The notes under the pieces are model-generated. The model had not been told where the DNA came from and searched no databases. It saw only the letters and a program-made list of their open reading frames with translations. Positions 1-8,300 of a stretch of 64,000 nt of DNA are shown in pieces (position 1 is the stretch's first letter; each line of letters opens with the position of its first letter). Made by a program: the position numbers and the translations under genes. This stretch comes from Mycobacterium sp. E787 (GTDB lineage Bacteria; Actinomycetota; Actinomycetes; Mycobacteriales; Mycobacteriaceae), in NCBI RefSeq assembly GCF_001668725.1, contig NZ_LZKL01000132.1:1-64000 (forward strand), in the 5' to 3' direction.

Positions 1-130
1 CCGCACCAACGCCCGCGGCGAAACCGAATGGATCCCGCCCCCGCACCTGGACCGCGGGCAGCCACGCACCAACAGCTTCCACCACCCCGAACGATTCCTC
101 CGCGATGGGGACGACGACGAACCCGATTGA
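1..130 (+). CDS. 13E12-repeat HNH endonuclease, C-terminal tail (partial at window edge)
   Basis: A reading frame entering from the left edge (frame starting at base 2) runs 42 codons to TGA at 128-130. It carries the tail typical of the mycobacterial DUF222/HNH 13E12 repeat proteins: a TEWIPPPHLD segment, then an R-T-N-x-F/Y-H-H-P-E-R motif and an acidic end. The HNH core itself lies to the left, outside the window, so activity cannot be judged. These proteins are multicopy and many are pseudogenes or are linked to REP13E12 repeats, so this may mark a repeat copy at the left boundary. It converges on the M24-like gene, with only two bases between the stop codons. Confidence 0.72.
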   Translation, partial: RTNARGETEWIPPPHLDRGQPRTNSFHHPERFLRDGDDDEPD

Positions 131-132
131 CG

Positions 133-1236
133 TCAGGAGCCGGTCAACACGTCGGCGCCGTCGTCCGTGATGTGGACGGTGTCGCGGCGGAACACGGTCC
201 CGATGCCCTCTTGCCACACGTAACCGCTGATCGCCAGCACCATTCCCGCCTCGAGCTGGTCGTCTTCGGCTGCGGCAGAAAGGGTTTCGGACACAACGGG
301 CGGATCGAAGCCGAGTCCCAACCCGTGCGCCACGGGCATGGGCGGCAGCGGCTCGCCGGCTTCCTCGTAGGCGCCGAGCAACCCCGCCGCCGGCGCGCCG
401 GGCCGACAGGCGGCGATCATCCTGTCGTACAGCGCATCCGAGCGATCGAAGAGCTCCCGGAGCGCGCCGTTAGACGCATCGCCCGCCGGCCAGGTCCTCG
501 CGACCTCGGCGACATACCCGTCGGCCAGCGCGCCGGTGGCGAGCGCCACCAGATCGCCGGCGCGAACGTCGGTGTGGCAGCGTCGCCACGGGTGATCCCG
601 TGAGGTGACCCACGCGACGTCCTGGGTGGCCGGCGTGCTCACCCCGCCGGCGGCCATGGCCTCCAGGGCGGCCCCGGCCAGTTCCTGCTCGGAGACCCCG
701 GGACGGAGCTCGGCAACGGCGGCGGCCAGCCCGCGCGCCGCCACGCGAAGCGCCGGGCCCATCGCGCTGATCTCATCGGGCGTCTTGATGCGGCGCGCCG
801 TCCGCAAGGCCGGCTCGCCGTCGACGAGTTCGGCGCCGGGGAAGGCCTCGGGCAGCAACGCCGCGAAAGTCGGTGTGATGGCGTCGGTTCCGACCCGGCG
901 AGCCGTCGCCGCACCGTCGATGTTCTTGAGCACCTCGATCAGCGTCATCGGGTTCCAGGCCAGCGCATAGAGGTGATCGCGGCCGATCTCGTCGGGGACG
1001 CCCTCGTCGTCGGTGCTGTTCAGGTAGATCTCGCCGGTGGCGCGCACCATCACGCACATCGGGCCGAACGGCCGCGTCCCGGCGATCCACAGCTGCGGCG
1101 CCCCGGTGACGTAACGAATGTTGGCCTGCCGCCCGAGCACCAAGATGTCGAGGTCATACGCGTCCATCTGCGCCAGCGCGCGCTCCCGACGCCCCGTCCG
1201 CAAGGGCAGAGGGTCGGGCAGGACCTCAGTCGCCAT
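133..1236 (-). CDS. M24-family protein with degenerate metal site (probable pseudopeptidase)
   Basis: This 367-residue protein has the creatinase/aminopeptidase P fold order: an N-terminal creatinase-like domain (about 15-150) and a C-terminal pita-bread domain (about 155-360). Aligned by eye to the intact paralogue next door, the five dinuclear-metal ligands read A233, E244, H304, S337 and R351 in place of D, D, H, E, E. Only the His is conserved, with one conservative Asp-to-Glu change, so metal-dependent peptidase activity is unlikely. The frame is otherwise intact and overlaps the upstream M24 gene by 11 nt, which suggests translational coupling. It could be a non-catalytic partner of that enzyme or an enzyme early in decay. 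It is the last gene of the leftward operon. Confidence 0.8.
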   Translation of the reverse strand: MATEVLPDPLPLRTGRRERALAQMDAYDLDILVLGRQANIRYVTGAPQLWIAGTRPFGPMCVMVRATGEIYLNSTDDEGVPDEIGRDHLYALAWNPMTLIEVLKNIDGAATARRVGTDAITPTFAALLPEAFPGAELVDGEPALRTARRIKTPDEISAMGPALRVAARGLAAAVAELRPGVSEQELAGAALEAMAAGGVSTPATQDVAWVTSRDHPWRRCHTDVRAGDLVALATGALADGYVAEVARTWPAGDASNGALRELFDRSDALYDRMIAACRPGAPAAGLLGAYEEAGEPLPPMPVAHGLGLGFDPPVVSETLSAAAEDDQLEAGMVLAISGYVWQEGIGTVFRRDTVHITDDGADVLTGS

Positions 1237-2470
1237 AGGGGGAGTAGGGGTAGTCGGTGATCGGCGTGTAGCCGTCCTCGGTGATCACCACGATCTCCTC
1301 ACTGCGGTAGCCGCCCGTGCCGTCCTCCCACACCACCGGCTCGAGCACGAGCACCATGCCGGGCGGGAAGACGAAGTTGTCGTCGAACTCCTCGCCGAGA
1401 TCCGTTCCGATCATCGGGGCCTCGGCGGGGTAGGTGCCGATGCCGTGGCCGAGATAGAAGTGCGGCAGCCACGGCTTGCGTCCACCGTCGGCGGCGATCG
1501 CCGCCCGCGCCAGATCGCCGGACGTCACACCGGCTTTCGTGACGGCGAGCACCTCGTCGAGAATGGCTCGCCACCGGCGGAACTGGTCCTGCTGCCGCGG
1601 CGAAGGCCGGTCGCCGACCAGCCAGGTTCGCCCGAAGTCCGAGCAGTATCCGGCGTAGCTGATGCTGATGTCGGTCCACAGCACGTCGCCGGCGGCCAAT
1701 TCGCGAGCGGTGGGGAGCAGGGGCAACGCGAGATCGCCGTGGGTCGTCCACACACCGGCTTCCCGCGAGCTGGGCATCACCTGCCAGATGGCCTCCAGCA
1801 TGTTGGTGGTGGCGCCCAGCTCGAAGGCGCGCCGAACCAGCTTGGCCGAGAGGTCGATCTGCCGCACCCCCGGTGCCAACGCCTCCTGCACGTCGGCCAT
1901 GGCCTGCTCGGTGATACGGCAGGCGCGGCGAAGGCAGGAAATCTCGTCGCGCGTCTTGACCAACTGCGCCGCGCCCACCACGATCGCCGCATCCGACGGC
2001 GGGCCGGACGGAAACAGGGTGCCGCCCGCCCGGCGCATCGCGCCCGTGAGTTCGTCGACGGCCACGCTCGCGTTCCGCGGGATCAGGTCGGCCAGCTCGC
2101 GGGCGCAATCCCGCACGCCCTGGTCGAATTCGAGATAGACCGGGCCGTGCAGGTGGCCATCCGGCAGTGGTGGGGCGGAGGTTTCGGGGAACGCCCCGCG
2201 CCCAAACGGCAGGAACAGGTGCGGGTGTTCGTCGTCGGCCAGCACCACCGCCACCGGGCGCTCCACGTGTGACAGGCCCGCGTCGAGTAGCGGCCAACTG
2301 GTGCCCGTCGCGTACCCGACGTACCCGTTCATCAGCAGGATGAGCGCGTCGACGCCGTGGTCCGTCATCGCGGCTCGCAGCCGTGCGCCGGTCTCGGCGC
2401 GCATGCGCGCGAAGTCCGGCACGTCGGGGATGTCGAAGACCGAGCCGCGGGCGGTGAGTGAGTTCGTCAT
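1226..2470 (-). CDS. M24 metallopeptidase (Xaa-Pro dipeptidase/creatinase type)
   Basis: This 414-residue protein has an N-terminal creatinase-like domain and a C-terminal M24 catalytic domain. All five metal ligands can be seen: D267, D278, H342 (in LGHGIG), E377 (in VLEP) and E391, so it should bind two divalent metals. Family members cleave X-Pro bonds or hydrolyse small amides such as creatine, and the substrate here cannot be read from sequence. The ATG directly follows the TAG of the decayed amidohydrolase gene upstream, and the 3' end overlaps the degenerate paralogue. Placement behind a TetR, P450 and SDR suggests a role in a small-molecule pathway rather than general peptide turnover. 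Confidence 0.88.
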   Translation of the reverse strand: MTNSLTARGSVFDIPDVPDFARMRAETGARLRAAMTDHGVDALILLMNGYVGYATGTSWPLLDAGLSHVERPVAVVLADDEHPHLFLPFGRGAFPETSAPPLPDGHLHGPVYLEFDQGVRDCARELADLIPRNASVAVDELTGAMRRAGGTLFPSGPPSDAAIVVGAAQLVKTRDEISCLRRACRITEQAMADVQEALAPGVRQIDLSAKLVRRAFELGATTNMLEAIWQVMPSSREAGVWTTHGDLALPLLPTARELAAGDVLWTDISISYAGYCSDFGRTWLVGDRPSPRQQDQFRRWRAILDEVLAVTKAGVTSGDLARAAIAADGGRKPWLPHFYLGHGIGTYPAEAPMIGTDLGEEFDDNFVFPPGMVLVLEPVVWEDGTGGYRSEEIVVITEDGYTPITDYPYSPYGD

Positions 2471-3063
2471 CTAAACGCCCAGAAACCTCTTGATGTTGCC
2501 GCTGACGACAAGGGCGGCGTCGTCGGGCCCGACGCGTCGACCACCGCCGCCAGCGACCGCTCGGAGTAGCCGAAGGTGCTCTCGTTGTGTGGGTAATCCG
2601 ACGACCACATCACCTTGTCGATCCCGATCTCCTCGAGCTGGCCGAGCCCCAGACCGTCGACCATGAACGACGCGCACATGTGCTGCTCCCAGTAGTAGCG
2701 GATGTCGTGCTCCGGGTGGCCCTTGAGCATGTGCCGGTAGGAGGCCAGCACGTGCTCGGCGTCCTGCAGAGCCGTTGGCACCCAGGCGATTCCGCCCTCG
2801 AACCAGCCGACCCGCAGCCCGGGATGCCGGTCGAGGATGCCGCCGCCGTCCTCGTACCAGATCCGCGGTGCGTAGTCCTTCAGGTCGTCCGGGAAGCGCT
2901 CGTAGAAGATGTCGTCGGCGACCGAGATGTGGTTGTCGGCCGAGAACACCTCCGTGCCCGCGGGCAGGCCCGTGACGGATTCCGCTGCGCGGCCGCGGCG
3001 GTGCTTGGGTGCGCCGATGACGCCCTCGGGGTACAGGGTGCGGGCTCGGCCTGACATCGTCAT
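2471..3063 (-). pseudogene. amidohydrolase-family (Amidohydro_2) pseudogene: internal deletion plus frameshift
   Basis: The remaining reading frame matches both ends of the mycobacterial metal-dependent amidohydrolase family: an N-terminal FSADNHIS segment followed by FYERFPDDLKDYAPRIWYEDG, then directly the late segment GGILDRHPGLRVGWFEGG and WSSDYPHNES. From memory, full-length relatives are about 400 residues, so roughly 200 central residues, including much of the TIM-barrel, appear to be missing in frame. Near the 3' end (about 2530-2540) a one-base loss shifts the frame. The expected C-terminus GPDDAALVVSGNIKRFLGV is found in the other frame, ending at TAG 2471-2473. The start ATG at 3063 overlaps the SDR stop (ATGA). 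It is probably non-functional, but its position still couples the flanking genes. Confidence 0.8.
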
Positions 3064-4022
3064 CCCTGCGCTCCGGTCGAGGGGTACACAACGCCGGTGA
3101 GCCGTTCGGACAGTTGCCACAGGCGCCGCATGTCCGCCTCACTACGGGCCAACCGCGGGACGCCCGCGAATGTGACTCCGCCGCCGGCGGTTTCGTAGAA
3201 CCCGCGCGGCCCGTAGTACGCGCCGCCCCGGGCATCCGGCGACGCCGCCGCATAGAGCGCCGGCTTGATGCCCTCGTCGACGTCGAGCCACATGAAGGGC
3301 AGCAGGCGCCAGGTAAGCCGGGTGAGCCGGGCCTGCAGCGTCGGCCTGTCCCGGCCGTACGAGGCGCCGCTGAGCAGGTTCGTCTTGCTCAACCCGGGGT
3401 GCGCCGCGCTGGACGTGACGGCCCAGCCGCCTGCGCGACTGCGCCGATCCAGCTCGATTGCGAACATCAGTTGCGCCAGCTTTGCCATTCCGTAGGAGCG
3501 CATGGGTTTGTAGCCATGTTGCGCGTTGGGATCGGTGAAGTCGAGACCGCGCTGCGTCGCGGCGATGCTGCTGACGGTCACCACGCGCGCACCCCTCGCC
3601 GCGCGCAGCAGGGGCAGCAGGCGCCCGGTCAGCGCGAAGTGGCCCAGATGGTTTGTGCCGAACTGCAATTCGAAGCCGTCCCGGGTTTCCAGGCGCTGCG
3701 GCGGTGTCATGACGCCGGCGTTGTTGATCAGGATGTCGATCGGGCGGCCCTGCGCGGTCAGCTCGTCACCGAGCGCCGCCACGCTTTTCAGCGACGACAG
3801 GTCGAGATGCCTGATGGCCAGCTTGGCCGCCGGCGCCGCCCGGCGGATCTCGGCGATCGCGGCTTCGCCCTTCGTCCGGCAACGGACCGCCAGGACGACG
3901 TCGGCGCCCGCGGTCGCCAACCGTTTCGCCAAGCCAAGGCCGAGGCCGCTGTTGGCGCCGGTCACGACCGCGAACCGGCCCGACAGGTCCGGTACCTCGA
4001 GGGTCAGATCGGGCTTCACCAT
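3060..4022 (-). CDS. short-chain dehydrogenase/reductase (retinol-dehydrogenase-like)
   Basis: This is an NAD(P)-dependent SDR of about 320 residues. The cofactor motif TGANSGLGLG is near residue 20, followed by NNAG, a VTVSS catalytic Ser segment and the YGMAK (Y-x3-K) pair. Length and the C-terminal extension are like the WW-oxidoreductase/retinol dehydrogenase group of mycobacterial SDRs. The ATG at 4022, or the GTG at 4019, overlaps the end of the P450 gene, and the stop overlaps the next start as ATGA, so it sits mid-operon. It could oxidise or reduce the product of the adjacent P450. The substrate is unknown. Confidence 0.85.
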   Translation of the reverse strand: MVKPDLTLEVPDLSGRFAVVTGANSGLGLGLAKRLATAGADVVLAVRCRTKGEAAIAEIRRAAPAAKLAIRHLDLSSLKSVAALGDELTAQGRPIDILINNAGVMTPPQRLETRDGFELQFGTNHLGHFALTGRLLPLLRAARGARVVTVSSIAATQRGLDFTDPNAQHGYKPMRSYGMAKLAQLMFAIELDRRSRAGGWAVTSSAAHPGLSKTNLLSGASYGRDRPTLQARLTRLTWRLLPFMWLDVDEGIKPALYAAASPDARGGAYYGPRGFYETAGGGVTFAGVPRLARSEADMRRLWQLSERLTGVVYPSTGAQG

Positions 4023-5239
4023 GTCACGGGAAGCTCGTAGAGCCCGTAGGCCAGCGAGTCGTGTTTGAACGGCAGCTCGGCCAGCGGGACCGCGAGCCGC
4101 AGCGTCGGGATGCGGCGCAGCAGGGTGGGCAGCACGATCTGCAGTTCCATCCGGGCCAGCTGCTGGCCCACGCACTGGTGGCGGCCGTAGCCGAAGCCGA
4201 CGTGCGGGCCGTCCTCGCGCCGCAGGTCAAGCCGGTCCGGCTCGCGGAATTGGCGGGCGTCCCAGTTCGCCGGCGCGACGTCGAGGATGATGCCCTCGCC
4301 GGCCCGGATGGTCTCGCCGCCGACCTCGATGTCCTCCACGGCGATGCGGCGCTGCCCGGTCTGGATGATGCTCAGGTAGCGCATCAATTCCTCGACCGCG
4401 GTGGCGATCGTCTTCGGGTCGTCGGCGTCGCACAGCACCGCCCGCTGACCGGGGTGCTCCAGCAGCGCCGCCACGCTCAGGCTCAGCATGTTCGCGGTGG
4501 TTTCGTGCCCGGCGATCAGCACGCCGAGGGCCAGCTGGGTGGCCTCGCGCACGCTGAGCTCTTCGGCGTTGACCCGCTCCGCCAGATCGGACACCAAATC
4601 CTCCGAGGGATCTTCGATCTTGGCGCGGACCAACTTGGCGATGTATTTGGCCAACGAGGCGGCGCCCTGGGCCGTGTCCTCCTCGGTCGCGTAGCGGCCG
4701 GTGCCGCGCTGCGCCTGCTCCTGGAAGAAATCCGCGTCCTCGTACGGCACGCCCAGCAGTTGACTGATGACCAGCGAGGGGACGGGCAACGCCACGGTGC
4801 TCACGACGTCACCGGGGTCGGGGCCGGCCAGCAGGGCGTCGATGCGATCGTCGGCGATCTGCTGCACGGCCGGCCGCAGCCCTTCGACGCGCTTGAAGGT
4901 GAACGGCTTGGACAGCATCCGACGGAATCGGGTGTGCTCTTCGGCGTCGGACGTGAACACGGAGCGCGGCCTTTTATGAACAGTCGCCAGCATCCCCTCG
5001 TTCCAGTGCGGATAACCCGGCAGGCGGTCGTCGACGCTGGTGCGCGCGTCCGTGAACAGTGCCCGTATCGCGTCATAGCCGTGAATCAGCCAGGGCGTGC
5101 TGCCGTCCCAGATCCGGACCCTGCTGAGCTGCTTGTCGGCGTTGAGCTCCAACACCTTTGGCGGCGGGGCGAAGGGGCAACCCGGCGCCCGCGTCATCGG
5201 AAAGTCGGGAACATCGGTGGCCGTCGAGGTCTGGGTCAT
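4016..5239 (-). CDS. cytochrome P450
   Basis: This 407-residue soluble bacterial P450 has the I-helix oxygen-activation motif AGHETT, the K-helix ExxR (EELMR) and the heme loop FGYGRHQCVGQQLAR with the Cys thiolate. It resembles the CYP105-like group by overall pattern. The subfamily cannot be fixed without a search. The ATG overlaps the TetR stop by four bases (ATGA), and the gene overlaps the following SDR. No ferredoxin lies in this operon, so electrons must come from elsewhere. The TetR gene just upstream is the likely local regulator. Confidence 0.9.
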   Translation of the reverse strand: MTQTSTATDVPDFPMTRAPGCPFAPPPKVLELNADKQLSRVRIWDGSTPWLIHGYDAIRALFTDARTSVDDRLPGYPHWNEGMLATVHKRPRSVFTSDAEEHTRFRRMLSKPFTFKRVEGLRPAVQQIADDRIDALLAGPDPGDVVSTVALPVPSLVISQLLGVPYEDADFFQEQAQRGTGRYATEEDTAQGAASLAKYIAKLVRAKIEDPSEDLVSDLAERVNAEELSVREATQLALGVLIAGHETTANMLSLSVAALLEHPGQRAVLCDADDPKTIATAVEELMRYLSIIQTGQRRIAVEDIEVGGETIRAGEGIILDVAPANWDARQFREPDRLDLRREDGPHVGFGYGRHQCVGQQLARMELQIVLPTLLRRIPTLRLAVPLAELPFKHDSLAYGLYELPVTW

Positions 5240-5898
5240 CGGACTCCCCGGTTTTCCTTTGCCGGGCCCACATGGACCGGCGCGCGCCACAGACCGACGA
5301 TCGCGTCGATCAGTCCCTCGCCGGCAACGGGCCAGCTCGACCGCGACCGCGGCCCGTGCTCGGCCAGCGCGCCCTCGTGCTCGGCGCAGGTGTGCATCAG
5401 GAGGTTGCGGACCATCGCGATGCGCTCGAAACGCACCCGCTTGGGCAGCTCGGGAAGGCAGCGGGTGATGCCGTCGATCGTCTGCACCAGCCGCGGCGAA
5501 GTGAGCGCGTCCTTGGTGACGACGTGCCGATAGGTGGGGTCGGCCATCGCCTGTGCGGCGAACCGTGCATACCAGCTGGGGGTGCCCAGGGCGGCCAGGT
5601 GGTCGGTGAGGGGGCGCACCAGCGCACCCACCCAGTCCCGTAGCTCGGTCGAATCGCCCACGTCGGCCAGCATCTGCGCGCGCAGCTCCTCGATCGGCTC
5701 GCGGTGCTTGCTCTCGATCGCCCGGAGCAACTCGGTCCTCGTCCCGAAGTGGTAGCACGCCGCGGCGTTGTTACCCTGCCCCGCGGCCTCGCTGATCTGC
5801 CGGTTGGACACCGCGTACATGCCGCGCTCTGCGAACAGCACCTCGGCGGCGGACAGGATCGCCTCCCGGGTGCCCATCGACCTCACCGAGCGTGCCAT
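5236..5898 (-). CDS. TetR-family transcriptional regulator (first gene of operon)
   Basis: This is a protein of about 220 residues with an N-terminal helix-turn-helix (TREAILSAAEVLFAERG, then SNRQISEAAG and a YHFGTRTELL segment) and an alpha-helical ligand domain. The ATG at 5898 (MARSVRSMG) places the HTH at the usual distance. GTG codons at about 5913 and 5928 are possible alternatives and no strong Shine-Dalgarno decides. An AT-rich inverted repeat at 5940-5961 lies just upstream and may be its operator. It leads the operon of P450, SDR, amidohydrolase remnant and two M24 genes and probably represses it. Confidence 0.85.
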   Translation of the reverse strand: MARSVRSMGTREAILSAAEVLFAERGMYAVSNRQISEAAGQGNNAAACYHFGTRTELLRAIESKHREPIEELRAQMLADVGDSTELRDWVGALVRPLTDHLAALGTPSWYARFAAQAMADPTYRHVVTKDALTSPRLVQTIDGITRCLPELPKRVRFERIAMVRNLLMHTCAEHEGALAEHGPRSRSSWPVAGEGLIDAIVGLWRAPVHVGPAKENRGVR

Positions 5899-5939
5899 CC
5901 GGTCGGCGTTCACCGCCTCAGTGAACACCGCGCCCCGAG

Positions 5940-5961
5940 TTAAATCAAGCAATTTATTTAA
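5940..5961. promoter_or_regulatory. AT-rich inverted repeat, candidate TetR operator
   Basis: TTAAAT and ATTTAA form perfect 6-bp arms around a 10-bp spacer, in an unusually AT-rich patch of a GC-rich genome. It sits between the divergent TetR operon and the nitroreductase gene, where an autoregulatory TetR site would be expected. This is inference from position and symmetry only. Confidence 0.4.
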
Positions 5962-6065
5962 TGTCGCCCGGCCTGACGCGCTTCCTTGCCCGCACTTCGT
6001 CCGCAGATTCACCGGGTCGCCACCGCGGCCGCGCCGAAACGGCTGGCGCGGAATAGGGTACGGAT

Positions 6066-6542
6066 GTGAATCCGCTTCAGCGGGTGGCGCGCAACCCGAC
6101 CGCCTACCGCTGGCTGGTGTTGCGCGGCCGACCGGTCGCCGAAGGAGCCGAGGCGTTGCTCCGGTTCGCCAGCAAGGGACGCCTCGGCGTCCTGGACCTG
6201 ACCGGCCTGCCCAACGTGCAGGTCACCACCTCAGGGCGCAAGACGGGCCTGGCCCGCACGGCCACCGTGCAGTGCGTGCCCACCGGCGACGGGCTGATAG
6301 TCGTCGGCTCCAACTGGGGTCTTCCCCGCCACCCGTCCTGGTCGGCGAATCTCAAAGCGACAGAACGGGTCACGGTGCGCATGCGCGGTCACCGGTTCAC
6401 CGCGACCGTGCGGTTGCTCACCGGGGAGGAGCGCGACGAGGCCTGGGCCACGGTGGTGCGGCACTGGCCGAACTATCAGATCGCGCAGGACCGCGCCGAG
6501 CGCCGCCGGTTTCGGCTCTTCCTTCTCACGCCGACGCCATAG
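6066..6542 (+). CDS. deazaflavin (F420)-dependent nitroreductase family protein
   Basis: This 158-residue protein of the split beta-barrel DDN/FDOR-A family (formerly DUF385) has the recognisable core TTSGRKTGLARTATVQ, then VVGSNWGLPRHPSW and NLKA. Characterised relatives bind F420 and reduce quinones, nitroimidazoles or lactone substrates. The start is GTG at 6066, because the in-phase ATG two bases earlier runs straight into TGA. The gene is divergent from the TetR-P450 operon and may share its regulatory region. The specific substrate is unknown. Confidence 0.85.
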   Translation: MNPLQRVARNPTAYRWLVLRGRPVAEGAEALLRFASKGRLGVLDLTGLPNVQVTTSGRKTGLARTATVQCVPTGDGLIVVGSNWGLPRHPSWSANLKATERVTVRMRGHRFTATVRLLTGEERDEAWATVVRHWPNYQIAQDRAERRRFRLFLLTPTP

Positions 6543-6653
6543 CTGTTCAGCCGGCGAGGGCGGCGCGACACCCCATCAATCCGCCGACCTGTGCGGGCCC
6601 GTCGACCCGGGAACGATCCGGTGATGTCGCCGACGGCATGCGGAAGCGTGACA

Positions 6654-7766
6654 ATGAACGCCATGACGCCGACCACGGCATCGTGGGGTAAACGCGATGA
6701 CATGATCGTGCGCACACACCATCCCTACAACGCCGAACCTCCTCCCGCGGTTCTGGCCGGCAGCGACATCACCCCGATCGACGCGTTCTACGCCCGCAAT
6801 CACGGGCGGTTTCCCGACATCGCGCCGCAGCAGTGGCGGCTGGCAGTCGACGGGCGGGTGGAAAGGCCGCTCGTCGTGACGTACGAACAGTTGATCAGCG
6901 AATTCGATCAACACGATCTGGTGGCCACGCTGGCATGCGCCGGCAACCGGCGCGACGAGTTGCTGAGGGTGCGGCCCATACCGGGGAAAGAGCCCTGGGC
7001 GCACGGGGCGATCTCCACCGCCCAGTGGCGCGGGGTCCGGCTGGCCGACGTCCTGGCGGCCGCGGGAGCGCATCGCGAAGACGGGCTGCACGTCGCCTTC
7101 CAGGCGTCGGACATCGCCGAGGAGGCGAGGCCCGTCCAGCCGTACGGCGGCTCCATTCCGCTGACCAAGGCCATGTCGCACGAAGTGCTGCTCGCCTGGC
7201 GGATGAATGCCGAACCCCTTCCGCGCGCCCACGGCGGACCGGTGCGGGTGGTGGTTCCCGGCTACATCGGTGCGCGCAGCGTCAAGTGGGTCTCCGCGAT
7301 CACTGTGCGGCGCGGGCCTTCGGAGAACTACTTTCAGGCGCACGACTACCGCATCCTGCCGGCGGAGGCCGACACCGACAGCGTCGCCGCGGGGGAGGGC
7401 ATTTCGCTGTCGTCCCTGGCGCTCAACTGCGACATTTTGGACCCGACCGACGGCGACCGGGTGCCGCGGGGCCGGCTGACCATCCGCGGTTACGGGATCG
7501 CCGGGGACGGCCGCCGCGTCGAGCGGGTCGACGTATCGCTCGACGAGGGACTCACCTGGCGGCAAGCCGTGCTGCACCCCGCAACCGGCAGATGGTCGTG
7601 GCGGCCGTGGTCGCTCGTCGCCGACGTCGCGCCGGGACCGTTGCACATCACCGCCCGCGCCTGGGACGAGACCGGTGCCGCGCAGCCGGAATGGCCCGCA
7701 CCGCTGTGGAACCCGCGCGGGTACGGCAACAACGCGTGGGCGCGCGTCGCGTGCCGCGTGATCTGA
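6654..7766 (+). CDS. molybdopterin-dependent sulfite-oxidase-like oxidoreductase (soluble)
   Basis: The protein has the sulfite oxidase fold: a molybdopterin domain with the Mo-ligand Cys in VATLACAGNRR and a WGHGA/PWAHGA-type loop, then RVVVPGYIGARSVKW, and a C-terminal Mo-co dimerisation domain (from about residue 240 on) with the DEGLTWR-type segment. No signal peptide, heme domain or membrane segment is visible, so it should be cytosolic. The chosen start is ATG at 6654 (MNAMTPTT). ATGs at 6663 and 6702 are alternatives. It converges on the DUF2231 gene. A sulfite or other oxyanion/sulfoxide substrate is plausible but not shown. Confidence 0.85.
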   Translation: MNAMTPTTASWGKRDDMIVRTHHPYNAEPPPAVLAGSDITPIDAFYARNHGRFPDIAPQQWRLAVDGRVERPLVVTYEQLISEFDQHDLVATLACAGNRRDELLRVRPIPGKEPWAHGAISTAQWRGVRLADVLAAAGAHREDGLHVAFQASDIAEEARPVQPYGGSIPLTKAMSHEVLLAWRMNAEPLPRAHGGPVRVVVPGYIGARSVKWVSAITVRRGPSENYFQAHDYRILPAEADTDSVAAGEGISLSSLALNCDILDPTDGDRVPRGRLTIRGYGIAGDGRRVERVDVSLDEGLTWRQAVLHPATGRWSWRPWSLVADVAPGPLHITARAWDETGAAQPEWPAPLWNPRGYGNNAWARVACRVI

Positions 7767-7774
7767 GGCGGTCG

Positions 7775-8266
7775 CTAGGTGCCGTTGGACTTTTCGAGGT
7801 GCGCGATCTCGCCGCCCCACACCGATTGGGCACCCGCGTCGCCGGTGCGGTAGACCTGGACCATGGACGAAACGCTGACGGCCACAACGATTATCGCGAC
7901 GATGACCCGGGTGGCCGTCCTGCGGTTGTCGGAGCGTCGTTCGATGAAGCGCAGCAAGACGAGCCCGACCGCCACGACCAGCAGCGCGGCGGCGAAGTAG
8001 ACCATCGTGCCGCCGCGTTCGGCGTGTTCTTGCAGGATGGGGCTGGGCTTTTTCCTCAGGTCGTAGAGCCATTCGCCGGCGTTGATGGTGATGGGCGTTA
8101 TCACCATCGTGGCAATGGCCAGCACCAGCGTCAGCCACAGCAGCTGTCCCCGTCGGGCGGCGGGCCACAAACCGCAGACAATGTCGAGCAGGGCGGTCAG
8201 CGGTACGAGCACCACTACGAGATGCAGCCACAGGGCGTGCGCCGGCAGGCCGTTTACGACGTTCAT
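7775..8266 (-). CDS. DUF2231-type integral membrane protein
   Basis: This 163-residue protein has four hydrophobic segments and opens with a GLPAHALWLHLVVVLVPL signature like DUF2231 proteins. A strong Shine-Dalgarno (GAGGGGG) precedes the ATG at 8266. The function of DUF2231 proteins is unknown. Some relatives carry hemes, but no conserved heme-binding pattern beyond the N-terminal histidines is evident here. It sits between a sulfite-oxidase-like gene (convergent) and a lipoprotein gene (same strand). Confidence 0.75.
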   Translation of the reverse strand: MNVVNGLPAHALWLHLVVVLVPLTALLDIVCGLWPAARRGQLLWLTLVLAIATMVITPITINAGEWLYDLRKKPSPILQEHAERGGTMVYFAAALLVVAVGLVLLRFIERRSDNRRTATRVIVAIIVVAVSVSSMVQVYRTGDAGAQSVWGGEIAHLEKSNGT

Positions 8267-8300
8267 AAACCCCCTCGGATTGTCGTGGCAGCCACGGGGC

